This document shows positions 16,007-24,004 of a stretch of DNA of 64,000 nt, in pieces. This DNA is from JAFAZJ01 sp050183765. Lineage in GTDB: Bacteria; Pseudomonadota; Alphaproteobacteria; Reyranellales; Reyranellaceae. The position numbers and the translations under genes were made by a program. The DNA is taken from positions 1 through 64,000 of the forward strand of contig JBFXAZ010000016.1 of the NCBI GenBank assembly GCA_050183765.1, given 5' to 3'. How positions within the stretch are numbered: position 1 is the stretch's first letter; each line of letters starts with the position of its first letter. Below the pieces are notes generated by a model. That model made no database searches, was not told where the DNA came from, and saw only the letters and a list, made by a program, of their open reading frames with translations.

Positions 16007-16816
16007 CTACCTCCAGCCCACGCACATCGCCACGACGAGCAGCGCGGCGATCTCCGCCAGTTGCTGCGTCGCGCCCAGAATATCGCCCGTGTAGCCGCCG
16101 AAGCATTGCCGCGCCAGCGGCACGACGCCCCATACGACCGCGAAGACGATGACCGGCGCCAGCACCGCCGACAGCGGCGACACGCCGAACAGCATCAGGC
16201 AGGCGATGCCGCCGCCGATCGCCAGGGTGATGCCGACGTCCTGGGTCGCCGGCTGGCCGGCGCCGGCGCCCAGCCCGTCGCTGCGTGCCGGCTCGAGCGC
16301 GCCCATCGGCCAGGCGATCGCCGCGCGCGACAATGCGTGGGCAGCGACCAGCGACAGCAGGGCGAGACCGACGTCGCGCGCGGCCAGCTGCGAGAGCGCC
16401 GCGACCCGCAGGCCGACCGAGAAGATCAGCGCCAGCGCGCCGAAGGCGCCAATGCGGCTGTCGCGCAGGATCTCCAGCCGGCGCTCGACCGCGGCACCCG
16501 TCGGTCCCAGTGCGTCGGCGGTATCGGCCAGCCCGTCCTCATGCAGCGCCCCGGTGAGCACCAGCGCCGTCAGCATCCCGACGAAGGCCGCGAGGATCGG
16601 CCCGGCACCCAGCCAATGCGCAATGGCAAGGTCGATGCCCGCGGCGAGCCCGACGCCGAGCCCCAGCACCGGCAGGGTCGGCAGCCGCTGCGCGAGCCGG
16701 AAGCGCGGCGCGCCGCCGAAGTCGATCGGCAGGCGCGTGAAGAAGGCCGCGGTCTCGCCAAGCGCCGCGAGCCACTCCTCGGCATTGCCCGGCCGCTCCG
16801 GGTTTTCGCTGGTCAT
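16007..16816 (-). CDS. cobS: adenosylcobinamide-GDP ribazoletransferase (cobalamin synthase)
   Basis: The product is 269 residues, a polytopic inner-membrane protein with about six helices. The family signature is ALVLTGALHEDGLADTADALG, followed by RLEILRDSRIGAFGALALIFSV and FGGYTGDILGATQQLAE. It joins adenosylcobinamide-GDP and alpha-ribazole. The start at 16816 gives a normal N-terminus (GETAAFFTRLPI). The 59 nt to the divergent cobT start must hold both promoters; no cobalamin riboswitch fits in that space. Confidence 0.95.
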   Translation of the reverse strand: MTSENPERPGNAEEWLAALGETAAFFTRLPIDFGGAPRFRLAQRLPTLPVLGLGVGLAAGIDLAIAHWLGAGPILAAFVGMLTALVLTGALHEDGLADTADALGPTGAAVERRLEILRDSRIGAFGALALIFSVGLRVAALSQLAARDVGLALLSLVAAHALSRAAIAWPMGALEPARSDGLGAGAGQPATQDVGITLAIGGGIACLMLFGVSPLSAVLAPVIVFAVVWGVVPLARQCFGGYTGDILGATQQLAEIAALLVVAMCVGWR

Positions 16817-16875
16817 GCGGGGATGATTGTAGGACAGTCCGCGCCCCTTCGACACCGCCCTGCCGACAGCAACGC

Positions 16876-17898
16876 ATGACCGTTCCATCCGCCGCGACCT
16901 TCGCCGAGATGCGCGCCGTGCTGGCGCGATTGCCGGGGCCGGATATCGCGGCGCAGACCAAGGCACGGCTGCGCCAGGCCGATCTCACCAAGCCGCCAGG
17001 CTCGCTCGGCCGGCTCGAGGAGATCGCCGAATGGCTCGCCGCCTGGCAGGGCCGCGAACGGCCGCGCTGCGAACGTCCCAGGGTCTGCGTCTTCGCCGGC
17101 TCCCACGGCGTGGCCGCGCGCGGCGTGTCGGCCTATCCCGCGAGCGTCACCGAGCAGATGGTGCGCAATTTCGTGGCCGGTGGCGCCGCCGTGAACCAGC
17201 TCACCGCGGCGATCGACGGCGATCTCAGGGTCTACGAAATGGATCTCGGCCATCCCGTCGGCGACTTCACCCAGGGACCGGCGATGGACGAGGCGCGCTG
17301 CGCGCGGGCGATGGCCTACGGCATGATGGCCGCCGAGACCGGCATCGACGTGCTGTGCCTGGGTGAGATGGGCATCGCCAACACGACCTCGGCCGCCGCC
17401 CTCTGCCTCGCCTTGTTCGGCGGCACGGCCGCCGACTGGGTCGGCCCGGGCACCGGCGTCGCGGGCGAGGCGCTCGCGCGCAAGACCGAAACCGTGCGGC
17501 TGGGCGTCGAGCGCCATCGCGCCATCCTCGACGACCCGCTGGCGGTGCTGGCGGCGCTGGGCGGGGAGGAGCTGGCGGCGATCGCCGGCGCGATCCTGGC
17601 GGCGCGCATGGGCCACATCCCGGTGCTGCTCGACGGCTATGCCTGCACGACGGCCGCGGCGGTGCTGTACCGGCTCGATTCGTCCGCCCTGGATCACTGC
17701 CTCGTGGCCCATCGCTCGGCCGAGCCGGCCCATTCGGCGCTGTGCGACCGACTCCACAAGCGGCCGCTGCTGGATCTGGGCATGCGACTGGGCGAGGCCT
17801 CCGGCGCCGCCCTTGCCGTCGGTCTGCTGAAGGCCGCATGCGCCTGCCTCGACGGCATGGCGAGCTTCGTCGAGGCCGGCGTCAGTGGGCGAGCATAG
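16876..17898 (+). CDS. cobT: nicotinate-nucleotide--dimethylbenzimidazole phosphoribosyltransferase
   Basis: The product is 340 residues, normal for CobT/CobU. It makes alpha-ribazole phosphate from nicotinate mononucleotide and dimethylbenzimidazole. Conserved parts are KPPGSLGRLEEIAEWLAAWQG, VFAGSHGVAARGVSAYP, GEMGIANTTSAAAL and the C-terminal LLDLGMRLGEASGAALAV, which bears the catalytic glutamate. It is divergent from cobS. It is followed by a 223-nt AT-rich spacer before the RTX genes. Confidence 0.96.
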   Translation: MTVPSAATFAEMRAVLARLPGPDIAAQTKARLRQADLTKPPGSLGRLEEIAEWLAAWQGRERPRCERPRVCVFAGSHGVAARGVSAYPASVTEQMVRNFVAGGAAVNQLTAAIDGDLRVYEMDLGHPVGDFTQGPAMDEARCARAMAYGMMAAETGIDVLCLGEMGIANTTSAAALCLALFGGTAADWVGPGTGVAGEALARKTETVRLGVERHRAILDDPLAVLAALGGEELAAIAGAILAARMGHIPVLLDGYACTTAAAVLYRLDSSALDHCLVAHRSAEPAHSALCDRLHKRPLLDLGMRLGEASGAALAVGLLKAACACLDGMASFVEAGVSGRA

Positions 17899-18121
17899 GC
17901 TAAGCCATTGATTCGGCGAATTTGCACTCATGTTGGACCAATAAATCGACAGAAGTCTCTACAGTATTGATATTACGGAAATTTCTGTTGAAAGATTAGA
18001 TGAAGTTCGAGTAATATAGTGTCGTGGTGGTCCGCCATCCGGGGCGTTCTTGCGCCGTGGATGCCTAAATTCTCGCGGGCCGCCGTTGATATTAACAATG
18101 GATTGATGGGGAACGGCGACC
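17899..18121. other. AT-rich spacer upstream of the first RTX gene
   Basis: This is the least GC-rich stretch of its neighbourhood. It holds the promoter candidate at 17988-18017 and probably a leader of about 95 nt. No gene is supported. A minus-strand frame (17959-18198) is antisense to the RTX start. Confidence 0.5.
17988..18017 (+). promoter_or_regulatory. putative sigma-70 promoter of the first RTX gene
   Basis: TTGAAA (17988-17993) and TAATAT (18012-18017) are separated by 18 nt. The position in an AT-rich island in front of an isolated gene supports it. Transcription would start near 18024, about 98 nt before the ATG. Confidence 0.45.
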
Positions 18122-20590
18122 ATGCCGTACACGTTCGTCAACAACGGTGGCAGCAGCAGCAGCGTCTCCACCACGACGCTTGGCGCCGGCACAATCAACC
18201 TGACCCGCTATGACGAGTCGGGGATCGCCACAGACGATTTCATCAACGTCGCCGGCTACACCGTCAACAACGTCACGATCGCGAACGGAACGGGCGCCAA
18301 CGACTCGGTCGTCGGCTCATCCGGCAACGACCTGTTCGTATGGGACGACTTCACGCTGGATTCCGGCGCGCGCGCCACGGTCAACGGCAGCTCGCGCTAC
18401 GGCTGGAACCGCGGCAGCAACAACGCCCACATCGAGGACTGGTTCGGCGGCGCCGGCAACGACATCTTCAACTTCACCAGCGTCTCGGGCGGTACCGCCC
18501 TCGCGCGGGCCACGACGATCCACGGCGGCACCGGCAACGACGTGGTGTGGGAGGATTCCGGCAACGACACCGTTTACGGAGATGAGGACTCCGACACCGT
18601 TTATGGCGGTACCGGCAACGACGTCCTGGCTGGCGATTCCAGTCTGAGCCAGACGACCAGCGGCACCAGCGACGGCGCCGACATCCTGTATGGCGGCAGC
18701 GGCAACGACAGGATCTACGGCAATGGCGGGGACGACGTCGGATACGGCGGGGACGGCACGGATACGCTGTATGGCGGCGACGGCAACGACGTGCTGCAGG
18801 GCGACGCGGGCAACGACTCGCTGTTCGGCGGCGCGGGCGACGACTTGCTCGACGGCGGCGCCGGCGCGGACGCGTTGTTCGGCGGCAGCGGGACCGACTA
18901 TGCCACCTACGCCTCGGCAACGTCGGGTGTCCTGATCGACCTCTCCAACACCGCCAACAACACCGGCGACGCCGCGGGCGACACCTACAATGCGATCGCC
19001 GGCTACATCGGCTCGAATTTCAACGACACGATGCTCGGCGGCGGCGGTGGCGACCTGTTCTTCGGCGGTGCCGGCAACGACTGGCTCGAGGGCGGCGCCG
19101 GCGGTGCCGACACCCTCTATGGCGGCGACGGCGACGACTTCCTGACCGGCATGTACTCGTATGGCGGCGGCGGTTTGCCGGATACGCTGTACGGCGGCGA
19201 CGGCAATGACACGATGCTGTTCAGCAACGACGGCAGCGGCGCGCCGATCAGCGGGACCGTCTATGGCTGGAGCGGCGAAGCCGGCGCGGGCAGCGTCATC
19301 ACGCTGTCGCTCAGCGGCCATCAGGACACAGTGGACTACGTCTACGGCGGCGAGGGCTTCGACACCCTCGATGCCTCGCGCAACCCGTCCACGACCCAGA
19401 ACATGTACATTCGCGCCGGCGGCAGCGCGAGCCTCGACTGGATCCAGTCGGTCGAATACGTCATCGCCAGCAACAATAACGACGTCGTCAATCTCAGCTA
19501 CAGCAACGGTACGGCCACGGGCGCCGCAGCATTGGCTGACAGCGTGACCGTCACCGGGCTTGCGGGCGACGACGTCATCATCTCCGGTTCCGGCGATGAC
19601 CTGCTGGTCGGCGGGCGCATGACCCCGGCAGCGGCGAGCGGCGGCACCGCCGACACGATCTGGGGCGGCGACGGCAACGATACGATCTGGGGCGACGACT
19701 ACGGCGACACATTCGGCAGCTCGGGCGAAGCCGGCAACGACACGCTGTACGGCGCCGACGGCGACGACACAGTCTACAGCCAAGGCGGATCCGACATCGT
19801 CTATGGCGGCCTCGGCAACGACGTGATCTGGAGCGACCAGGCCGACTGGGGGCTCACGACCTCGACCGCGGTGGGCGCCGATACGGTCTACGGCGGCGAC
19901 GGCGACGACTACATTCTCGACCTCGGCGGGCGCAACAACACAAGCTCGACGAGTGCCGACAGGGTCTACGGCGGCAACGGGAACGACGTCATCTCGGTGT
20001 TCTCCGGCAACGACTATGTCGACGGCGGCAACGGCATCGACGTCATCTGGGGCGGCGCCGGCAACGACACCGTCTACGGCGGTGACGACGGCGACTATAT
20101 CTACGGTGGCGCCGGTACGGACACGCTGTACGGCGGCAACGGCGCCGACTGGTACTACACCAGCCGCAACGACGGCTTGCAGTCCATCGTCGAGGTCAGC
20201 GGCGAGGGCGCCGTCAACCATCTGGTGCTCTTCGGCACCTTCTGGGAGACGTCGGACAATTCGACGCCACCGCAAATGTTCACCATCGGCAGCGGCGTGC
20301 ATGAGACCGACACTGGCGAAGCGCTCAGCATCGGCCACTTGCTCGGCAACCACACCGATACCGCAGCGCAGACCGGCAACGTCGGCGTCACCTACAACTC
20401 GGCCACCAGCATCACGGTCAGCGTCGCAGGCGGCACGTCGGTCACGTTCAACCCGCTGCTGTTCGCCGACATCACGCTGTGGAACCACGACGCCACGGAC
20501 GGCCACCAGATGCAGGAGCTCTTCACCTGGGACGCCAATGCGCGCGGGGCGGGTCAAGGCGGCTTCACCTTCGCTGGCTATATCGGCTGA
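18122..20590 (+). CDS. large RTX (hemolysin-type calcium-binding repeat) protein, paralogue 1
   Basis: The product is 822 residues, acidic, and I find no cysteine in it. Dozens of glycine/aspartate nonapeptides of the GGxGxDxLY type fill about residues 130-260, 300-370 and 490-690; they should fold into calcium-binding parallel beta-rolls. A non-repeat N-terminal module (to about residue 115) and a C-terminal module of about 115 residues ending GGFTFAGYIG are shared with the next gene. No cleavable signal is present, so type I secretion by a C-terminal signal is expected. No ABC/HlyD/TolC genes are in the window. No protease, lipase or toxin domain was recognised; adhesin or S-layer-like use is possible. 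A GGGGAAC ribosome site precedes the start. Confidence 0.88.
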   Translation: MPYTFVNNGGSSSSVSTTTLGAGTINLTRYDESGIATDDFINVAGYTVNNVTIANGTGANDSVVGSSGNDLFVWDDFTLDSGARATVNGSSRYGWNRGSNNAHIEDWFGGAGNDIFNFTSVSGGTALARATTIHGGTGNDVVWEDSGNDTVYGDEDSDTVYGGTGNDVLAGDSSLSQTTSGTSDGADILYGGSGNDRIYGNGGDDVGYGGDGTDTLYGGDGNDVLQGDAGNDSLFGGAGDDLLDGGAGADALFGGSGTDYATYASATSGVLIDLSNTANNTGDAAGDTYNAIAGYIGSNFNDTMLGGGGGDLFFGGAGNDWLEGGAGGADTLYGGDGDDFLTGMYSYGGGGLPDTLYGGDGNDTMLFSNDGSGAPISGTVYGWSGEAGAGSVITLSLSGHQDTVDYVYGGEGFDTLDASRNPSTTQNMYIRAGGSASLDWIQSVEYVIASNNNDVVNLSYSNGTATGAAALADSVTVTGLAGDDVIISGSGDDLLVGGRMTPAAASGGTADTIWGGDGNDTIWGDDYGDTFGSSGEAGNDTLYGADGDDTVYSQGGSDIVYGGLGNDVIWSDQADWGLTTSTAVGADTVYGGDGDDYILDLGGRNNTSSTSADRVYGGNGNDVISVFSGNDYVDGGNGIDVIWGGAGNDTVYGGDDGDYIYGGAGTDTLYGGNGADWYYTSRNDGLQSIVEVSGEGAVNHLVLFGTFWETSDNSTPPQMFTIGSGVHETDTGEALSIGHLLGNHTDTAAQTGNVGVTYNSATSITVSVAGGTSVTFNPLLFADITLWNHDATDGHQMQELFTWDANARGAGQGGFTFAGYIG

Positions 20591-20605
20591 AACGCAAGCC
20601 TCGCA

Positions 20606-20644
20606 AAGAAGCCGGCTGCCGAAAGGCAGCCGGCTTCTTGTTTA
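20606..20644 (+). terminator. intrinsic terminator of RTX gene 1
   Basis: A perfect 15-bp stem (20606-20620 with 20625-20639, starting AAGAAGCCGG) closes a GAAA tetraloop and is followed by a T-rich run. It begins 15 nt after the stop codon. This is the clearest terminator in the window. Confidence 0.92.
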
Positions 20645-20695
20645 TCTGGCATCGTAGTTCCTTGGCCTAATGGCTTTGATTCATCACTATGAAGT

Positions 20696-20723
20696 TTGCT
20701 TCCAATCATCTTTCTGATATAAA
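20696..20723 (+). promoter_or_regulatory. putative promoter of RTX gene 2
   Basis: TTGCTT (20696-20701) and TATAAA (20718-20723) are separated by 16 nt, after the terminator and about 75 nt before the start codon. The -35 match is partial. Confidence 0.35.
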
Positions 20724-20798
20724 TCTGACAAGCATCCGCCGACCCTATTGGGCGGATCGCTGCAGTTTTCAAGAAGGTGATTGGAGGGCGATTTCGCC

Positions 20799-23066
20799 AT
20801 GCCGTTCACGCTGCGCAGAAATAGCGGATCGACCAGCAGCGTCTCGACCACAACGCTGTCGTCCAGCCCCGTCACGCTCACCTTCCACGGCGAGGACGGC
20901 AACGCCACCGCCAATACGCTCGACGTCGGCGGCTATACGGTCAACGACGCCGTCATCCCCACCGGCAACGGTTCCAACGACTCGCTGACCGGCACGTCGG
21001 GCAACGACCTCTTCATCTGGGACGACAATCTGCTGCAGGCCGATCAGCGCGATGCTGCCAACGGCTCATCGCGCTACGGCTGGAGCGACAGCAGCAGGAA
21101 CGCCCAGATCGAGGATTGGTTCGGCGGCGACGGCAACGACATCTTCGCCTTCTCCCATGTCACGGGCGGCGATGAGCTGACCCGCGCGACCACCGTCCAT
21201 GGCGGCTCCGGCGACGACATCGTATGGAACGGCGCGGGCGCCGACCGTACCTATGGCGACGACGACGACGACCGACTGTTCGGCGGCGCCAACAACGACA
21301 CGCTCTATGGCGGCAACGACGACGACACGCTGGACGGCGGCAGCGGCAACGACCGGCTCTATGGTGGCAGCGGCACGGACTACGCCAGCTACGAATCGGC
21401 GACGGCGAAGGTGGTCGTCGACATCGGCAATTCCGGCAACAACGCCGGCGATGCCGCGGGCGACTACTACAACAGCATCGAAGGGTATGTCGGCTCGAAC
21501 TTCGACGACACGATGTTCGGCGGCGACGGCGGCGACCTCGAGTTCGGCGGCCTGGGCGACGACCACCTCGAAGGCGGCAATGGCGGCGCCGACACGCTCT
21601 ACGGCGGCGACGGCAACGACTTCCTGACCGGCATGACCAGCCTCGCCGGCGGCGGTGCCGAGGACACGCTGTATGGCGGTGCCGGCGACGACACTCTGGT
21701 GTTCAGCAACGAAGGCAGCAGCGTTCCGGTCAACGGCACCGTCTACGCCTGGACCGGCGAGGCGGGCGCTGCCGGCATCATCGCGCTGGAGCTCAACGGC
21801 CATCAGGACACGGCCGACCGACTCTACGGCGGCGAAGGCTTCGACACGGTCGACGCCTCCCTCGACGGATCGAGCACGCAGCGCCAGTTCATCCGCGCCG
21901 GCAAGGATGCCAGCCTCGACTGGATCATGTCGGTCGAGTACGTCATCGCCAGCGACAACGACGACGTCGTGGCGCTGAGCTACAGCAACGGCAGCGCCAG
22001 CACCGTCGCGGCGATCACGACGGACGTCACCGTGGTCGGCCGCGAGGGCGACGATACCATCGTCTCGGGGGCGGGCAACGACCTGCTGGTCGGCGGCGGC
22101 ATGAGCGGTGCGGCACCCTCCGGCGGCATTTCCGACACGATCTGGGGCGGCGACGGCGACGACCGCATCTGGGGCGACGACTACGGCGACACGATCACGA
22201 GCAGCGCCGATGCCGGTGACGACACGCTCTACGGCGCCAATGGCGACGACACGATCGAGGGCCAGGGTGGCTCCGACAGGATCTGGGGCGGCGCCGGTGA
22301 CGACGTGATCTGGGCGGATCAAGGCGCCTGGGGCCTGACCTCCGGCGCCAGTGGCGCCGACACGGTCTACGGCGGCGACGGCAACGACTACGTCCTCGAT
22401 CTCGGCGACCGCACCTCGGGCAGCTCGAGCAGCAACGACAGCATCTGGGGCGGCGCCGGCGACGATGTGATCTCGGTATTCGCCGGCAATGACGTGGTCT
22501 ACGGCGGCGACGACACCGATGTGATCTGGGGCGGTGCCGGCAACGACGTGATCCTCGGCGGCGACGGCGAGGATTACATCTACGGCGGTCCCGGCATCGA
22601 CCTGCTGGCCGGCGGCCGCGGCGCCGACTGGTACTACGTCAGCGGCAGCGATGGCCAGCAGACCATCTTCGAGGATTCCAGCGAAGGCGCGATCAACCAC
22701 CTCGTCGTCTTCGGCACCTTCTCCTACAACGCCGACGGCTCGACGCCGGGCACGATCTTCGTGCCGGGCAGCGGCGTGCATGAAACCGATTCCGGCGAGT
22801 CGCTGAGCATCGGCCATCTGCTGGGCGACCACACGGACGCGGCGGCGCAGACCGGCAACGTCAGCGTCACCTACACCGCCGCCGACAGCATCACGATCGC
22901 CGTCGATGGCGGTGTCACCGTCACGTTCAACCCGCTGCTCTTCGCCGACATCACGCTGTGGAACAGCGACGTCACCGGTCCGCCGCAGCAGGAACTCTAC
23001 ACCTGGGATCCGAACGCGCGCGGCGCCGGCCAGGGCGGGTTCGAGTTCGCCGGCTACATCGGCTGA
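20799..23066 (+). CDS. large RTX (hemolysin-type calcium-binding repeat) protein, paralogue 2
   Basis: The product is 755 residues and closely resembles the preceding gene end to end: same N-terminal module (SSVSTTTLS, GGYTVNDAVI, GNDLFIWDD), same order of repeat blocks, same C-terminal module ending GGFEFAGYIG. The main difference is a repeat block about 60 residues shorter after residue 145, explaining most of the 67-residue length difference. It too appears cysteine-free, lacks an N-terminal signal, and should be a type I secretion substrate binding calcium. The ATG at 20799 was chosen over a TTG at 20781 because it aligns with the paralogue start and follows GGAGGG. Confidence 0.88.
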   Translation: MPFTLRRNSGSTSSVSTTTLSSSPVTLTFHGEDGNATANTLDVGGYTVNDAVIPTGNGSNDSLTGTSGNDLFIWDDNLLQADQRDAANGSSRYGWSDSSRNAQIEDWFGGDGNDIFAFSHVTGGDELTRATTVHGGSGDDIVWNGAGADRTYGDDDDDRLFGGANNDTLYGGNDDDTLDGGSGNDRLYGGSGTDYASYESATAKVVVDIGNSGNNAGDAAGDYYNSIEGYVGSNFDDTMFGGDGGDLEFGGLGDDHLEGGNGGADTLYGGDGNDFLTGMTSLAGGGAEDTLYGGAGDDTLVFSNEGSSVPVNGTVYAWTGEAGAAGIIALELNGHQDTADRLYGGEGFDTVDASLDGSSTQRQFIRAGKDASLDWIMSVEYVIASDNDDVVALSYSNGSASTVAAITTDVTVVGREGDDTIVSGAGNDLLVGGGMSGAAPSGGISDTIWGGDGDDRIWGDDYGDTITSSADAGDDTLYGANGDDTIEGQGGSDRIWGGAGDDVIWADQGAWGLTSGASGADTVYGGDGNDYVLDLGDRTSGSSSSNDSIWGGAGDDVISVFAGNDVVYGGDDTDVIWGGAGNDVILGGDGEDYIYGGPGIDLLAGGRGADWYYVSGSDGQQTIFEDSSEGAINHLVVFGTFSYNADGSTPGTIFVPGSGVHETDSGESLSIGHLLGDHTDAAAQTGNVSVTYTAADSITIAVDGGVTVTFNPLLFADITLWNSDVTGPPQQELYTWDPNARGAGQGGFEFAGYIG

Positions 23067-23077
23067 CGGGTGGCCGC

Positions 23078-23884
23078 CTATCGCGGCCGACGGGCGTACC
23101 GGTTCTCGACCACGGCGAACCAGGGCCGCGCGCCATCGCGATCCAGCGGCCCGATCAGCCGACCCGCGGCATCGATATCGAAGACGCTCATGGTGACGGA
23201 ATCGGCGACATTGCCGCCGATCGCCTCGAGGATCCGGTGCGCCGGGTCGACCCGCACGACGATGTCGCAATGCGAGGCGAGGAAGCTGCCGTCTGGTCGG
23301 CGGAAATGGCCGATCGAGATTTCCGATATCGGCGCCCGCTCCGAGGGCCGACGCGCGGCACAGATGAGGTCGCCGGGCTGCGGCGCCGCCTCGAGATAGT
23401 GGCGCAGCACGAAGGGCGCGCCGGCGTCGCGTTGCTGATGCTTCCAGATCGTCTCGAGATAGGCCGAGTGCGCCGGATGGCCACAGAAGGCCGCGGTCGG
23501 CACGCCCGCCTGGATCATCACCCAGGAGACGAACACGGCGGACCATGGATGCGACGCGATCTCGGCAGCCGGCAACGACCAGCCGACCGACCGCCAATAG
23601 GCCTGCACCCAGTCCGGCCGCTCCATTTCGCGCAGGCCGTGCCTGGCTTCCCTGCCGTCGGCGTCGCCCGCCGGATAGCGCCAGGTCTGGCGGCCGAAGC
23701 GGTCCCATTCGCCGTACAGCAGGGACTGGATGTTGCTGGCGTAGTCGCGTCCCGACAGCGCTGTCGCGGGATCGCGATACTGCTTGGCGGGCTCGCAGGC
23801 CGGCGGCAACGCGGGCCGCTGCCCGGCACAGGCCGCGAGTGCGAGCGCCAGCAGGACTGCACCGAGGACGCCCGAGGCACGCAT
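23078..23884 (-). CDS. DUF2272-domain lipoprotein
   Basis: The product is 268 residues. A short signal ends in the lipobox LAAC with Cys19, so it is a membrane-anchored periplasmic lipoprotein. The DUF2272 domain is recognised from PDWVQAYWRSVGW, HPWSAVFVSWVMIQAGV and HPAHSAYLETIW, followed by APQPGDLICAARR, SHCDIVVRV and ILEAIGGNVADSV. These features look like an NlpC/P60- or CHAP-related hydrolase fold; a cell-wall role is inferred only. It converges on RTX gene 2 with an 11-nt gap. The very long frame in which it lies (to 25522) is antisense to the TPP gene; the start at 23884 begins the signal. Confidence 0.82.
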   Translation of the reverse strand: MRASGVLGAVLLALALAACAGQRPALPPACEPAKQYRDPATALSGRDYASNIQSLLYGEWDRFGRQTWRYPAGDADGREARHGLREMERPDWVQAYWRSVGWSLPAAEIASHPWSAVFVSWVMIQAGVPTAAFCGHPAHSAYLETIWKHQQRDAGAPFVLRHYLEAAPQPGDLICAARRPSERAPISEISIGHFRRPDGSFLASHCDIVVRVDPAHRILEAIGGNVADSVTMSVFDIDAAGRLIGPLDRDGARPWFAVVENRYARRPR

Positions 23885-24004
23885 CGCGGCACTAGACACG
23901 AAGCGGCGCGTGCAAGGAAGCCCTGCGCCGCCGGGCGCTTCCCCATCGGCCACGCCGCCCGCTAATCTCTCCCGGCTAAGGGACGAGACCAAGGGAGAGC
24001 AACC

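Larger units (their letters stand above)
20591..20798. other. spacer between the RTX genes
   Basis: It contains a strong terminator and a second promoter candidate, described separately. A short stem, ATCCGCC (20734-20740) against GGCGGAT (20751-20757), would lie near the 5' end of the second transcript. Short frames here overlap the hairpin and have no ribosome site. Confidence 0.5.

Noticed and set aside
16817..16875. Cobalamin riboswitch between cobS and cobT
   Set aside because: The 59-nt divergent spacer is too short for the roughly 200-nt element and no B12-box is visible.
18317..20557. 746-codon open frame on the minus strand across RTX gene 1
   Set aside because: It is an antisense shadow of the GC-rich periodic repeats; the plus-strand frame has RTX motifs, a ribosome site, promoter and terminator.
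20578..20772. 64-codon minus-strand frame between the RTX genes
   Set aside because: It runs through the perfect terminator hairpin and has no ribosome site.
18540..22600. CRISPR-like or tandem DNA repeats in the 18-23 kb region
   Set aside because: The periodicity is that of coding nonapeptides (about 27 nt) with varied codons, not identical repeats with spacers.
21066..23708. 880-codon minus-strand frame across RTX gene 2
   Set aside because: Same repeat-driven shadow; it also crosses the real DUF2272 gene in another frame.
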